64,000 nucleotides of DNA from NCBI RefSeq assembly GCF_029961025.1, contig NZ_JASBVP010000004.1, forward strand, positions 207,771-271,770, written 5' to 3'. The position numbers and the translations under genes were made by a program. Below are positions 9,910 through 18,937 of this stretch, piece by piece. How positions within the stretch are numbered: the stretch's first letter is position 1; the number at the start of each line of letters is the position of its first letter. The DNA comes from Mycobacterium sp. GTDB lineage: Bacteria; Actinomycetota; Actinomycetes; Mycobacteriales; Mycobacteriaceae. The notes beneath the pieces are model-generated. The model had not been told where the DNA came from and did not search any database. It saw nothing but the letters and a program-made list of their open reading frames with translations.

Positions 9910-10413
9910 TTAGCCGCCTGCCCCCTGCACGGCCTGCAGCACCGACATCGCCGAGGCCCGCGACAACTTCCAGCCGCCCTGATCCACGAACGTGACATTC
10001 TGGGTGGTCGGCGCGAGCCGAGGGCCGGAGGCCGTCACATCGGCGGTGGCCACCCCGGGACCGGCAGGCTGGATGTTCGCCACCGTGAACGAGAGCGGCA
10101 GGTCGCCGTTGGCGGCGGCTTTTTGCATCTGCCGGTCCGCTATCCGGGCCTCGACCGGGCCGATGCCGCCTTCCACCAAATAGCCCTTGCTGATAAAGGA
10201 GACACCGGGGTTGGCGAGGCCGTACAGCACGTTCGCCAACTGCTCGGGCGTGGGCACGTCGGCGCCCGGCTGCAGCGGCAACGGTACGCTGAAAACGACG
10301 GGCTCGACCTGCCAGGCGGGCCGGGGACCGGATGCAACGGACGTCACACCCGCGACGGCCGCACCGATGGCGGCGGCGGCTGCCACGCCCGTAACGAGGG
10401 ATTTCACGATCAC
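9910..10413 (-). CDS. Secreted MTB12/CFP-2-like antigen
   Basis: The protein has 167 residues and clearly resembles M. tuberculosis low-molecular-weight antigen MTB12 (Rv2376c). Shared stretches include the signal peptide ([14 protein letters not shown]), [54 protein letters not shown] and [17 protein letters not shown] Sec signal peptide without lipobox cysteine predicts release into the medium. The start is GTG with an AAAGGA ribosome-binding site six bases upstream. It heads a minus-strand unit with lppK and the DUF503 gene. Function unknown; MTB12 is known as a T-cell antigen. Confidence 0.85.
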   Translation of the reverse strand: MIVKSLVTGVAAAAAIGAAVAGVTSVASGPRPAWQVEPVVFSVPLPLQPGADVPTPEQLANVLYGLANPGVSFISKGYLVEGGIGPVEARIADRQMQKAAANGDLPLSFTVANIQPAGPGVATADVTASGPRLAPTTQNVTFVDQGGWKLSRASAMSVLQAVQGAGG

Positions 10414-10559
10414 AGCTGTCCTTTCGATTAGACCGGCTCGGTAGTGATGGTAACCCGGTAAACCGGAGGCCGTATTTCGAGTCCGCGCACGAATGCGAAA
10501 TCACCGGTAGCGTTGAACTATCCACCGCGCCAACTTTCGGAGCGGGAAAGGAGCGCACC

Positions 10560-12368
10560 ATGGCTGAATCAGAGCGCGACGTGTTCGGAGGCCCTATGTC
10601 CAGCGACGATGCCGCCGAGCTGGAAGAATTACGGCGAGAGGCGGCTATGCTGCGTGAGCAGCTGGAGAACGCCGTCGGGCAGAGTGCGGTGCGCGGCGCC
10701 AGGGATATCCGTCAACTCGAGGCACGCATCGACTCGCTCGCCGCGCGGAATTCCAAATTGATGGAAACGCTTAAAGAAGCCCGGCAGCAACTGCTGGCGC
10801 TGCGCGAGGAAGTCGACCGGCTCGGGCAGCCGCCGAGCGGTTACGGCGTATTGCTGTCGATCTACGACGACGACACCGTCGACGTGTTTACGTCCGGGCG
10901 CAAGATGCGTCTAACGTGCTCGCCCAACATCGACGTCAAATCCCTCAAGAAGGGTCAAACCGTCCGGCTCAACGAGGCGCTGACCGTCGTAGAGGCCGGC
11001 TCGTTCGAGGCGGTCGGCGAGATCTCGACCCTGCGGGAGGTCCTGGCGGATGGTCATCGGGCCCTGGTTGTCGGGCACGCCGACGAGGAGCGCGTCGTTT
11101 GGCTGGCCGAGCCGCTGGTGTCTCCGGACCTGCCCGACAGTGCCCCTGACGGTCACGACGACACCCGCCCCCGCAAACTGCGCCCCGGGGATTCGCTGCT
11201 GGTGGACACCAAGGCGGGCTACGCGTTCGAACGCATTCCCAAGGCCGAAGTGGAAGACCTGGTGCTCGAGGAGGTGCCCGATGTCTGCTATGACGACATC
11301 GGTGGCCTGAGCCGCCAGATCGAGCAGATCCGCGACGCGGTGGAGCTGCCCTTCCTGCACCGCGAGCTCTACAAGGAGTACGCGCTGCGCCCGCCGAAGG
11401 GGGTCTTGCTCTACGGCCCGCCCGGTTGCGGCAAGACGTTGATCGCCAAGGCGGTGGCCAACTCGCTGGCCAAGAAGATGGCCGAGGTTCGCGGCGACGA
11501 CGCCAAGGAGGCGAAGTCGTACTTCCTGAACATCAAGGGTCCCGAGTTGCTGAACAAATTTGTCGGCGAGACCGAGCGCCACATCCGGCTGATCTTCCAG
11601 CGGGCGCGGGAGAAAGCCTCGGAGGGCACGCCGGTGATCGTGTTCTTTGACGAGATGGACTCGATCTTCCGTACCCGGGGCACCGGGGTGTCTTCTGATG
11701 TGGAGACCACGGTGGTCCCGCAGTTGCTGAGCGAGATCGACGGGGTGGAGGGGCTGGAGAACGTCATCGTGATCGGTGCCTCCAACCGCGAGGACATGAT
11801 CGATCCCGCGATCCTGCGGCCTGGGCGGCTCGATGTGAAGATCAAGATCGAACGCCCGGATGCCGAAGCCGCCCAGGACATCTTCAGCAAGTACCTGACC
11901 GAAGACCTGCCGGTTCATGCCGACGATCTGGCCGAGTTCGGTGGTGACCGCGCGCTGTGCATCAAGGGGATGATCGAAAAGGTCGTCGATCGGATGTACG
12001 CCGAGATCGAGGACAACCGGTTCCTCGAGGTCACCTATGCCAACGGTGACAAAGAGGTCATGTACTTCAAGGATTTCAACTCCGGGGCGATGATCCAGAA
12101 CGTCGTGGACCGAGCCAAAAAGAATGCCATCAAGTCGGTGCTGGAGACCGGCCAGCCCGGGCTGCGGATTCAGCATCTGCTTGATTCCATCGCCGACGAG
12201 TTCGCCGAGAACGAGGATTTGCCCAACACCACCAACCCTGATGACTGGGCGCGGATCTCGGGGAAGAAGGGCGAGCGGATCGTCTACATCCGTACCCTGG
12301 TCACCGGCAAGGGCTCGAGCACCTCGCGGGCCATCGACACCGAGTCCAACCTGGGCCAGTACCTGTAG
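10560..12368 (+). CDS. mpa: Proteasome-associated AAA ATPase Mpa (ARC)
   Basis: The protein has 602 residues. It forms the hexameric ATPase that captures Pup through its N-terminal coiled coil (about 17-90), then unfolds pupylated proteins and feeds them to PrcBA. OB-like domains follow. The single AAA module has Walker A GPPGCGKT (286-293, K292) and Walker B VFFDEMDS. The C-terminus is GQYL, whose penultimate Tyr is the known proteasome-docking residue. The ATG has an AAAGGAG ribosome-binding site about 7 bases upstream. dop follows after 119 bases; the membrane-protein genes I recall at that spot in M. tuberculosis are absent. Confidence 0.97.
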   Translation: MAESERDVFGGPMSSDDAAELEELRREAAMLREQLENAVGQSAVRGARDIRQLEARIDSLAARNSKLMETLKEARQQLLALREEVDRLGQPPSGYGVLLSIYDDDTVDVFTSGRKMRLTCSPNIDVKSLKKGQTVRLNEALTVVEAGSFEAVGEISTLREVLADGHRALVVGHADEERVVWLAEPLVSPDLPDSAPDGHDDTRPRKLRPGDSLLVDTKAGYAFERIPKAEVEDLVLEEVPDVCYDDIGGLSRQIEQIRDAVELPFLHRELYKEYALRPPKGVLLYGPPGCGKTLIAKAVANSLAKKMAEVRGDDAKEAKSYFLNIKGPELLNKFVGETERHIRLIFQRAREKASEGTPVIVFFDEMDSIFRTRGTGVSSDVETTVVPQLLSEIDGVEGLENVIVIGASNREDMIDPAILRPGRLDVKIKIERPDAEAAQDIFSKYLTEDLPVHADDLAEFGGDRALCIKGMIEKVVDRMYAEIEDNRFLEVTYANGDKEVMYFKDFNSGAMIQNVVDRAKKNAIKSVLETGQPGLRIQHLLDSIADEFAENEDLPNTTNPDDWARISGKKGERIVYIRTLVTGKGSSTSRAIDTESNLGQYL

Positions 12369-12381
12369 CGCCTGGGCCGGT

Positions 12382-12475
12382 TGCGCGGGGGCACCCGGCC
12401 GGCATCGTCGCCGCGCCGGAGTGAAATCGCGTGGCTCCTGCGCGGGCCGCACCCGGCCCGCATCGTCGCCGCGCC
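12382..12475. repeat. Pair of ~36-bp GC-rich repeats between mpa and dop
   Basis: Two near-identical copies lie at 12382-12417 and 12439-12475, both ending GCATCGTCGCCGCGCC. The reverse complement of the core, GGCGACGATGC, is the motif seen upstream of metH and in the pafB-pafC repeat. This ties the three loci to one dispersed repeat family. Confidence 0.65.
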
Positions 12476-12481
12476 TAGGCT
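12476..12481 (+). promoter_or_regulatory. Putative -10 box of a leaderless dop transcript
   Basis: TAGGCT is followed by six bases and the dop ATG at 12488. It directly abuts the second copy of the intergenic repeat. There is no ribosome-binding site of usual spacing. Confidence 0.45.
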
Positions 12482-12487
12482 GGGAGT

Positions 12488-13996
12488 ATGCAACGGATCA
12501 TCGGGACGGAGGTCGAGTACGGCATTTCGTCGCCGTCCGACCCGACCGCGAACCCGATTTTGACCTCGACCCAGGCGGTCCTGGCATACGCCGCCGCAGC
12601 GGGCATTCAGCGGGCCAAACGCACGCGCTGGGATTATGAGGTGGAATCGCCGCTGCGGGATGCCCGGGGTTTCGATTTGAGTCGATCAGCCGGGCCGCCG
12701 CCGGTGGTCGACGCCGATGAGGTCGGCGCCGCCAACATGATCTTGACCAACGGGGCGCGGCTTTACGTTGACCACGCACACCCGGAATACTCGGCACCCG
12801 AGACCACCGACCCACTGGACGCGGTGATTTGGGACAAAGCTGGCGAACGCGTGATGGAGGCCGCGGCCCGGCACGTCGCCAGTGTCCCGGGTGCGGTGAA
12901 ACTGCAACTGTACAAAAACAACGTCGACGGCAAGGGCGCCTCCTACGGGGCGCACGAGAATTACCTGATGAGCCGTCAGACACCGTTCTCGGCCATCATC
13001 ACCGGGTTGACGCCGTTTCTGGTGTCCCGTCAGGTGATCGTCGGTCAAGGCCGAGTCGGCATCGGGCCGGCCGGCGACGAGGCGGGTTTTCAGCTCTCCC
13101 AGCGCGCCGATTACATCGAGGTCGAGGTCGGGCTGGAAACCACGCTGAAACGCGGCATCATCAACACTCGAGACGAGCCGCACGCCGACGCCGACAAATA
13201 CCGCCGGCTGCACGTCATCATCGGCGACGCTAATCTCGCCGAGACCGCGACCTATCTCAAGCTGGGCACCACCGCACTGGTGCTGGACCTGATCGAAGAA
13301 GGCCCCCGCCACAACTTGGACCTAAGCGACCTGGCGCTGGCGCGTCCGGTGCATGCGGTGCACACCATCAGCCGCGACCCGTCGCTGCGCGCCACCGTCG
13401 CGCTCGCCGATGGCCGTGAACTGACCGGCCTGGCGTTGCAGCGTATCTATCTCGACCGCGTCGCAAAGCTGGTCGACTCGCGTGATCCGGACCCGCGTGC
13501 CGCCGACATCGTGCAAACCTGGGCGGACATCCTTGACAAACTCGAGCGGGACCCGATGGATTGCGTCGAGTTGCTGGACTGGCCGGCCAAGCTGCGGATA
13601 CTGGAGGGTTTCCGCCAGCGGGAGAAGCTGAGCTGGTCGGCGCCCCGGCTGCACCTGGTCGATCTGCAATACTCCGACGTGCGGTTGGACAAAGGCCTGT
13701 ACAACCGGCTGGTGGCCCGTGGTTCGATGCGCCGGCTGGTAACCGAACAGCAGGTGCTCAACGCGGTGAGCAACCCGCCGACGGACACTCGCGCCTACTT
13801 CCGCGGGGAGTGTCTGCGCCGCTTCGGGGCCGACATCGCAGCGGCCAGCTGGGACTCGGTGATTTTCGATCTCGGCGGTGACTCGCTGGTGCGCATCCCG
13901 ACCCTGGAGCCGCTGCGGGGCAGTAAGGCGCATGTCGGAGCGTTGCTGGACTCGGTGGACAGTGCGGTCGAACTGGTGGAACAACTGACCGCCTGA
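12488..13996 (+). CDS. dop: Pup deamidase/depupylase Dop
   Basis: The protein has 502 residues of the glutamine-synthetase-like carboxylate-amine ligase fold. Dop converts the C-terminal Gln of Pup to Glu and also removes Pup from substrates. Visible features are the Mg/ATP-binding E8 in GTEVEYG, the active-site D95 in [10 protein letters not shown], the phosphate-binding [18 protein letters not shown] segment and [19 protein letters not shown]. The Dop-specific insertion after about residue 40 distinguishes it from PafA. pup, prcB and prcA follow on the same strand. Confidence 0.96.
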   Translation: MQRIIGTEVEYGISSPSDPTANPILTSTQAVLAYAAAAGIQRAKRTRWDYEVESPLRDARGFDLSRSAGPPPVVDADEVGAANMILTNGARLYVDHAHPEYSAPETTDPLDAVIWDKAGERVMEAAARHVASVPGAVKLQLYKNNVDGKGASYGAHENYLMSRQTPFSAIITGLTPFLVSRQVIVGQGRVGIGPAGDEAGFQLSQRADYIEVEVGLETTLKRGIINTRDEPHADADKYRRLHVIIGDANLAETATYLKLGTTALVLDLIEEGPRHNLDLSDLALARPVHAVHTISRDPSLRATVALADGRELTGLALQRIYLDRVAKLVDSRDPDPRAADIVQTWADILDKLERDPMDCVELLDWPAKLRILEGFRQREKLSWSAPRLHLVDLQYSDVRLDKGLYNRLVARGSMRRLVTEQQVLNAVSNPPTDTRAYFRGECLRRFGADIAAASWDSVIFDLGGDSLVRIPTLEPLRGSKAHVGALLDSVDSAVELVEQLTA

Positions 13997-14151
13997 CCGG
14001 CTCCGGTGACGTTGCCGGCCGGGACGGCCTAAAGGAGGCAGACACCGAGGTTCCATTACGCTTAAAGGCGGGCAGGACCGTGTCGACCGGTAGGGTGGAA
14101 ACACCGGCGTGCGTGTGATACGCGGCCGCTTGACCAAGCAGGAGGCAGGCG

Positions 14152-14346
14152 ATGGCTCAGGAGCAGACTAAGCGTGGCGGTGGCGGCGGCGATGACGACG
14201 ACTTCACCGGCAGCGTAGCCGCGGGTCAAGAGCGTCGCGAAAAGCTGGCCGAGGAGACCGACGATCTGCTCGACGAGATCGACGACGTGCTCGAGGAGAA
14301 TGCTGAGGACTTCGTTCGTGCGTACGTCCAAAAGGGCGGACAGTGA
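14152..14346 (+). CDS. pup: Prokaryotic ubiquitin-like protein Pup
   Basis: The protein of 64 residues is acidic and intrinsically disordered: a Gly/Asp-rich N-terminus (GGGGGDDDD), a central helix-forming Mpa-binding region ([20 protein letters not shown]) and the C-terminal GGQ. The final Gln must be deamidated by Dop before PafA ligates it to lysines. A strong ribosome-binding site, AGGAGG, lies upstream of the ATG. The stop codon overlaps the prcB start by four bases (GTGA), so the two are translationally coupled. Confidence 0.98.
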   Translation: MAQEQTKRGGGGGDDDDFTGSVAAGQERREKLAEETDDLLDEIDDVLEENAEDFVRAYVQKGGQ

Positions 14347-15236
14347 CCTGGCCGTTCGGTTACCGGCCGGCCCTCAACTCAGCACTACCCGGAATCCCCG
14401 CAACCGCCATTGAGCTGTCGTCGTTCGCTGATCTGCTGCGTCGTCGGGCGCCCGAGCTACTTCCGGGCGGGCGCGGTGGCGCGGCATCTCAGGATTTCGG
14501 CGGACAACTGGCGCACGGCACCACCATCGTCGCGCTGAAATATCCCGGCGGTGTGGTCATCGCCGGTGACCGGCGCTCGACGCAGGGAAACGTGATCGCC
14601 GGGCGCGATGTGAAAAAGGTGTACATCACCGATGAGTACACCGCGACCGGGATCGCCGGCACCGCTGCGGTGGCCGTTGAGTTTGCCCGGCTGTACGCGG
14701 TCGAGCTCGAACACTACGAGAAGCTCGAAGGCGTGCCGCTCACGTTTGCCGGGAAAGTCAACCGTCTGGCCATCATGGTGCGCGGCAATCTGGCTGCCGC
14801 GATGCAGGGCCTGGTCGCGCTGCCGTTGCTGGCGGGCTATGACCTCGACGAGGCGGACCCGCAAAAAGCAGGCCGTATCGTCTCGTTCGATGCCGCCGGC
14901 GGCTGGAACCTCGAGGAAGAGGGCTACCAGGCGGTGGGCTCGGGGGCGGTCTTCGCCAAGTCGTCGATGAAGAAGCTCTACTCGCAGGTGACCGACGCCG
15001 ATTCTGCGCTGCGGGTGGCCGTCGAAGCCCTCTATGACGCCGCCGACGACGATTCCGCTACCGGCGGGCCGGACCTGGTCCGCGGCATCTACCCGACGGC
15101 GGTGGCCATCGACGCCGACGGCGCGGCCGAGGTGCCTGAGCAGCGGATCGCCGAGTTGGCCCGCGAGGTCATCGAAAGTCGCTCCCGGGCAGGGACCTTC
15201 GGCCCGGGTGGGGAGACTTCGCGGGGTACGACGTGA
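14343..15236 (+). CDS. prcB: Proteasome beta subunit PrcB
   Basis: The protein has 297 residues. The N-terminal 59 residues are a propeptide; cleavage after HG exposes Thr60 ([11 protein letters not shown]) as the catalytic nucleophile. Further active-site residues are in GDRRSTQG and the conserved GSG ([15 protein letters not shown]). The GTG start overlaps the pup stop, and the end overlaps the prcA start (GTGA). The product forms the inner heptameric rings of the 20S core. Confidence 0.97.
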   Translation: MTWPFGYRPALNSALPGIPATAIELSSFADLLRRRAPELLPGGRGGAASQDFGGQLAHGTTIVALKYPGGVVIAGDRRSTQGNVIAGRDVKKVYITDEYTATGIAGTAAVAVEFARLYAVELEHYEKLEGVPLTFAGKVNRLAIMVRGNLAAAMQGLVALPLLAGYDLDEADPQKAGRIVSFDAAGGWNLEEEGYQAVGSGAVFAKSSMKKLYSQVTDADSALRVAVEALYDAADDDSATGGPDLVRGIYPTAVAIDADGAAEVPEQRIAELAREVIESRSRAGTFGPGGETSRGTT

Positions 15237-15961
15237 GCTTTCCCTATTTCATCTCGCCAGAGCAGGCGATGCGCGAGCGCGCCGAGATTGCCCGCAAGGG
15301 CATCGCTCGGGGTAAAAGCGTGGTGGCGCTGGCCTACGCCGACGGGGTGCTGTTCGTCGCCGAAAACCCGTCGCGGTCCCTGCAGAAGATCAGCGAGCTC
15401 TACGATCGGGTCGGTTTCGCGGCCGCAGGCAAGTTCAACGAGCTGGACAACTTGCGCCGCGGGGGGATCCAGTTCGCCGACACCCGCGGCTACGCTTACG
15501 ACCGCCGTGACGTCACCGGCCGGCAGCTGGCCAACGTCTACGCGCAGACTTTGGGCACCATCTTCACCGAGCAGCCCAAACCTTACGAGGTTGAACTGTG
15601 TGTGGCCGAGGTAGCCCATTTCGGTGAGACCAAACCGCCCGAGATGTACCGGATCACCTACGACGGATCGATCAACGACGAGCCGAACTACGTGGTCATC
15701 GGGGGAACGACGGAGCCAATCACGAAGGCGCTCAAGGAGTCTTACACGGAGAATGCCGAGCTGGCCGACGCCGTGCGGATCGCGGTCGAGGCGCTGCGCG
15801 CGGGTGGTGGCAACGGTGGCGAACAACCCCGGCTGGGAGTGTCCACCTTGGAGGTGGCCATTCTCGACCAGAACCGGCCGCGTCGGGCGTTCCGGCGGAT
15901 CACCGGCTCCGCGCTGGAGGCGCTGCTGCCCAAGCAGGACGGCTCCGAGCCGACGGGCTGA
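15233..15961 (+). CDS. prcA: Proteasome alpha subunit PrcA
   Basis: The protein has 242 residues and forms the outer heptameric rings. The N-terminal [17 protein letters not shown] is the gating segment that closes the substrate pore; there is no catalytic Thr or propeptide. Conserved features include [20 protein letters not shown] and [20 protein letters not shown]. Mpa docks its C-terminal tail between alpha subunits. The GTG start overlaps the prcB stop by four bases. The next gene in the Pup pathway, pafA, is 3 kb away beyond an inserted gene pair. Confidence 0.97.
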   Translation: MSFPYFISPEQAMRERAEIARKGIARGKSVVALAYADGVLFVAENPSRSLQKISELYDRVGFAAAGKFNELDNLRRGGIQFADTRGYAYDRRDVTGRQLANVYAQTLGTIFTEQPKPYEVELCVAEVAHFGETKPPEMYRITYDGSINDEPNYVVIGGTTEPITKALKESYTENAELADAVRIAVEALRAGGGNGGEQPRLGVSTLEVAILDQNRPRRAFRRITGSALEALLPKQDGSEPTG

Positions 15962-15994
15962 TCGGCCTGTCGGGCATCCCGGGACGTGTGCGAT

Positions 15995-16063
15995 ACCAAG
16001 CGCTTTGGTCACCTCTGGCCTGGGGGTGAGCATGTTGCCGGGAGTTCGATTCGGTGCTATCTT
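15995..16063 (+). promoter_or_regulatory. Promoter of the M-box transcript with upstream palindrome
   Basis: A -35-like TTGCCG (16035-16040) and a -10-like TATCTT (16058-16063) are separated by exactly 17 bases. This would start transcription near 16070, the 5' edge of the predicted M-box. Upstream lies a near-palindrome, ACCAAGCGCTTTGGT (15995-16009), that could bind a regulator. The spacing supports an independent promoter for the Stealth gene rather than read-through from prcA. Confidence 0.55.
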
Positions 16064-16065
16064 GC

Positions 16066-16245
16066 GGAGGCACCTCGTTAGGCGAGGCTCCTGGACGGAC
16101 ATAGGCCACTGATCTGACGACGTCGAGAGACGCCCAAGATCAGGACAGATCTCCCCGGCTTAAGGGGTGCTCCCAAGTGGCTTTTCTGCTTCGGCAGAGA
16201 TACGTCGCCCAGTGCCAAAGCTCAACGTGTGAGGGCGCCGCCAAC
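16066..16245 (+). ncRNA. M-box (ykoK) magnesium riboswitch
   Basis: The leader contains the conserved M-box blocks in order. The first is GTTAGGCGAGGCTCCT (16077-16092), then an AGGCC segment and an ACGTCGAGAGACGCC block. An arm follows, closed by CTGATCT...AGATCAG, then a CCCC-GGCTTAA-GGGG hairpin, a TCTGC-TTCG-GCAGA hairpin and the conserved GTGCCAAAGCTC (16212-16223). The outer helix P1 can form between about 16069-16076 and 16231-16239. The 3' strand of P1 (GAGGG-GCC) can instead pair with CGGC...CCCTC further down (to about 16265), giving two exclusive states. Known M-boxes sense Mg2+ and switch off Mg2+ uptake genes. Here the downstream gene is a Stealth transferase. How switching works (termination or translation) is not clear from sequence. 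Confidence 0.85.
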
Positions 16246-16310
16246 TTCACGCCACGGCATCCCTCTTCGTGCGCTCTGACCGATATCGAGTGCGGAAGGC
16301 AGGTGTTCCC

Positions 16311-17804
16311 ATGACCATCGACGTCGCTGCTGTCAACTCGGCCCATGGGCTGCGCCTGACTCCCTATGAGGCGATGGTGGAGGACCTGCTGTTCGTTCGC
16401 ACGGAGCTGGAGATGGCGGGCATCCCGTTCCTTCTCATCCGTGGCGCGGACGGACGGCCGGCGCTGGTCGTGGATATCGCCTTGCGGGCCCGGGTGGCCG
16501 AGGTGTTAATGGCTGCCTGTCTGGAGGCGCCGCTGCGCGCCAAGATCTACGACGGGACGGGCCGCCGCTCGGTGTATCTGGGTGACGGTCTGCTGTCGGT
16601 AGACCCCGACCCACGGTTGCTGCGGGTGTTTCGTCGGCGTGAATGCCCGCGTTCGGGCATGCGCTACGGCGCGTCCGCCGGAGTCGAGCTGCAGTTCTGG
16701 GTGTTCGACGGGCAGCAAGTGATCTGCCCGATTGAGAACTCGCTGACCCGGCGGGCGTTGCCGCTCAGCGAGATTGTCTACACCACAGTCGAACTTCACG
16801 GGCGCGTCTGGCCGACGATCGCCGGGATGTTCACCCCGCACGCCGGCGACATCACATTCGACATCGACATGGTGTTCTCCTGGGTCGACGGCAGCGACCC
16901 GGAATTCCGTGCCCGCCGTGCGGCGGCGATGGCGGGATACGTTCTCGGCGAAGGCGATGACGCCGACGCGCGGATTCGCCAGATCGACGAGCTGAAGTAC
17001 GCCTTGCGCTCGGTGCACGCCTTTGCGCCGTGGGTGCGACGCATCTTCATCGCGACCGACTCGCCGGTCCCCCAGTGGCTCGCTCCGCACCCGAAGATCA
17101 CCATCGTGCGCGCCGAGGACCACTTCACCGACCTGTCCGCACTGCCGGTGTACAACAGTCATGCGGTTGAGACCCAGCTGCATCACATCCCGGGTCTGGC
17201 AGAGCATTTCTTGTACTCCAACGATGACATGTTCTTCGGCCGGCCGCTGTCACCGACGATGTTCTTCTCACCGGGCGGGGTGACGAAGTTCATCGAGGCG
17301 GGCACGCGCATCGGACTCGGGACCAACAATCCCGAACGCAGCGGCTTCGAGAACGCGGCCCGCGTCAACCGCCAGCTGCTGTGGGAGAAGTTCGGGAAGA
17401 TCATCACCCGCCACCTTGAGCACACGGCCGCTCCGCTGCGCAAGAGCGTGCTGAGCGAACTCGAGCGGGAGTTCCCGGAGGACTTCGCGCGCACCCAGGC
17501 GAGTCGCTTCCGGTCAAGCACCGACATCTCGGTGACCAACTCCTTGTACCACTACTACGCGCTGATGACCGGGCGCGCGGTGCAAAACGAGTCGGCCAAG
17601 GTGCTCTACGTGGACACCACGACACGGTCCGGGCTCGCGAAGCTGCCGAAGCTCCTCAAGAAGCGCAAGTTCGACTTCTTCTGCCTTAACGACGGCAGCT
17701 TCCCGGAGGTAAGCGCCGAGGAGCGGGCCCGCGTGGTTGGCGAGTTCCTGGAAAGCTATTTCCCGGTGCCCGCGCCGTGGGAGCGAGCAGCCGGGGACGA
17801 GTGA
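16311..17804 (+). CDS. Stealth-family sugar-phosphate transferase (CpsY/Rv0806c-like)
   Basis: The protein has 497 residues. The four Stealth conserved regions are recognisable: CR1 IDMVFSWVDGSDPEF (about residue 185), CR2 RQIDELKYALRSVHAFAPWV with RIFIATD, CR3 VYNSHAVETQLHHIPGLAEH with SNDDMFF, and a C-terminal FFCLNDG (CR4-like). Stealth enzymes transfer hexose-1-phosphate from UDP-sugars to make phosphodiester-linked polysaccharides, including GlcNAc-1-phosphate capsules. No signal peptide or membrane span is evident. ATG at 16311 is chosen because it follows a GGAAGGCAGG ribosome-binding region and lies outside the riboswitch. The gene is convergent, 8 bases apart, with an Rv0805-like gene, as in the M. 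tuberculosis Rv0805-Rv0806c pair. The true acceptor is unknown. Confidence 0.85.
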   Translation: MTIDVAAVNSAHGLRLTPYEAMVEDLLFVRTELEMAGIPFLLIRGADGRPALVVDIALRARVAEVLMAACLEAPLRAKIYDGTGRRSVYLGDGLLSVDPDPRLLRVFRRRECPRSGMRYGASAGVELQFWVFDGQQVICPIENSLTRRALPLSEIVYTTVELHGRVWPTIAGMFTPHAGDITFDIDMVFSWVDGSDPEFRARRAAAMAGYVLGEGDDADARIRQIDELKYALRSVHAFAPWVRRIFIATDSPVPQWLAPHPKITIVRAEDHFTDLSALPVYNSHAVETQLHHIPGLAEHFLYSNDDMFFGRPLSPTMFFSPGGVTKFIEAGTRIGLGTNNPERSGFENAARVNRQLLWEKFGKIITRHLEHTAAPLRKSVLSELEREFPEDFARTQASRFRSSTDISVTNSLYHYYALMTGRAVQNESAKVLYVDTTTRSGLAKLPKLLKKRKFDFFCLNDGSFPEVSAEERARVVGEFLESYFPVPAPWERAAGDE

Positions 17805-17812
17805 CTCGCCCG

Positions 17813-18733
17813 CTATTCTCGAGCGAGCTGCGGCGCGATGCGCGGTATCCGGGTGGCCGGCAGGATACTCACTCCGGCGTCGGCGAGTTGACGTCGCACG
17901 GCATCCGGCGGGACGAACCGACCGACCGTGGGCCCGGCGGCCAGCGGTACCACGGTGTGCACCACCGTTTCCGGATAGCAGTGCACCAGATTAAACGCCT
18001 GCGCGCGGTCATGACCCCGGGTTCCCGCCGTTAAGAGATCCTGGGTGTAGCAGCTGGCCGAGGCCACCGAAACGGGGATGCCGGCGAAGGTGGCCGTGGT
18101 GGAGTAATGCAGGTGCCCGGCCAGGATCGCGCGCACGTCGCTGCCCCAGAGCACCGGCGCTAGCCGTGCTTGATCCCGGAGCTCCACCAGGACGGCCAGA
18201 TCCTGCACGCTGGGTATCGGCGGGTGGTGCATGGCCAGGATGGTGCCGAAGGGAGCGGATTCGGCTAACTGATCGGCAAGCCACCGCAGCTGTTCCGGCG
18301 TGATCTCGCCATGATGGTGGCCGGGGACGGAGGTGTCCAAAACGATGACGCGCAGGCCGTCGATGTCGTGCACCCGGTCCATCGGCGCCATCGTCGGGGC
18401 CTCACGCAACAGGCATTGCCGTAACGCAGCCCGGTTGTCGTGATTGCCCATCACCCAGATGACCTCGGCGTCAAGACGATCAGCCAGAGGCTCAACGAGA
18501 TCCCGCAGCTTACGGTAGGCGTCGGGCTGACCGGTGTCGGCCAGATCGCCGGTGAAGATCAGGGCATCGGGATGTGTTTGCGAACCTTCCAGCCGCTTGA
18601 GCAGCTGGGATAATCGGGCCTCCGCGTCGACATCTCCGTAGAGGTCGCCGTCGCCGGCTGTGAGATGGGTGTCGCTGATGTGAACGATGACATGGTCCGG
18701 CCGCGGGTACTCCGCGACCCTGGCTCTGTCCAC
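17813..18733 (-). CDS. Rv0805-like class III cyclic-nucleotide phosphodiesterase
   Basis: The protein has 306 residues of the calcineurin-like metallophosphoesterase family. The dinuclear metal-site motifs are all present: ISDTHL (D-x-H), FTGDLADTG (GD), MGNHDNR (GNHD), HHPP and AGHLHYS (GH-x-H). It follows M. tuberculosis Rv0805, which hydrolyses 2',3'- and 3',5'-cAMP, over nearly its full length. The C-terminal ~30 residues diverge and are shorter. The start is the GTG giving [15 protein letters not shown], matching the family N-terminus. It is divergent from pafA and convergent with the Stealth gene. Confidence 0.87.
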   Translation of the reverse strand: MDRARVAEYPRPDHVIVHISDTHLTAGDGDLYGDVDAEARLSQLLKRLEGSQTHPDALIFTGDLADTGQPDAYRKLRDLVEPLADRLDAEVIWVMGNHDNRAALRQCLLREAPTMAPMDRVHDIDGLRVIVLDTSVPGHHHGEITPEQLRWLADQLAESAPFGTILAMHHPPIPSVQDLAVLVELRDQARLAPVLWGSDVRAILAGHLHYSTTATFAGIPVSVASASCYTQDLLTAGTRGHDRAQAFNLVHCYPETVVHTVVPLAAGPTVGRFVPPDAVRRQLADAGVSILPATRIPRIAPQLARE

Positions 18734-18925
18734 GAGACTGGAGAGGCCTTTCTGACGACTGCGCTCGCGATAACGAACAGCACCGACTGTACCGGACCAA
18801 GACGGCCGGATCACGCCAGCGGTGGAGTGTCGCGGGATCGGGCAATCAAACTGTCGGATGCGGCCGACGGGCGGACCGCCGTCCAGCGCCCGTGGTGTTC
18901 CACACCGGTTGGCCCATCCAACCAG

Positions 18926-18931
18926 TACGCT
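18926..18931 (+). promoter_or_regulatory. Putative -10 box of a leaderless pafA transcript
   Basis: TACGCT ends six bases before the GTG start at 18938. The 204-base divergent region to the phosphodiesterase gene shows no ribosome-binding site for pafA. Confidence 0.45.
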
Positions 18932-18937
18932 CGAATT

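Noticed and set aside
9902..10561. LppK extended upstream in frame to 10561
   Set aside because: The extension overlaps the MTB12-like gene in another frame and lacks signal-peptide logic; the lipoprotein signal begins at the ATG at 9901.
18665..18937. N-terminal extension of PafA by 91 residues
   Set aside because: The extra sequence lies over the start of the divergent phosphodiesterase gene and has no similarity to PafA. GTG at 18938 gives exactly the expected 452 residues and a leaderless -10 box.
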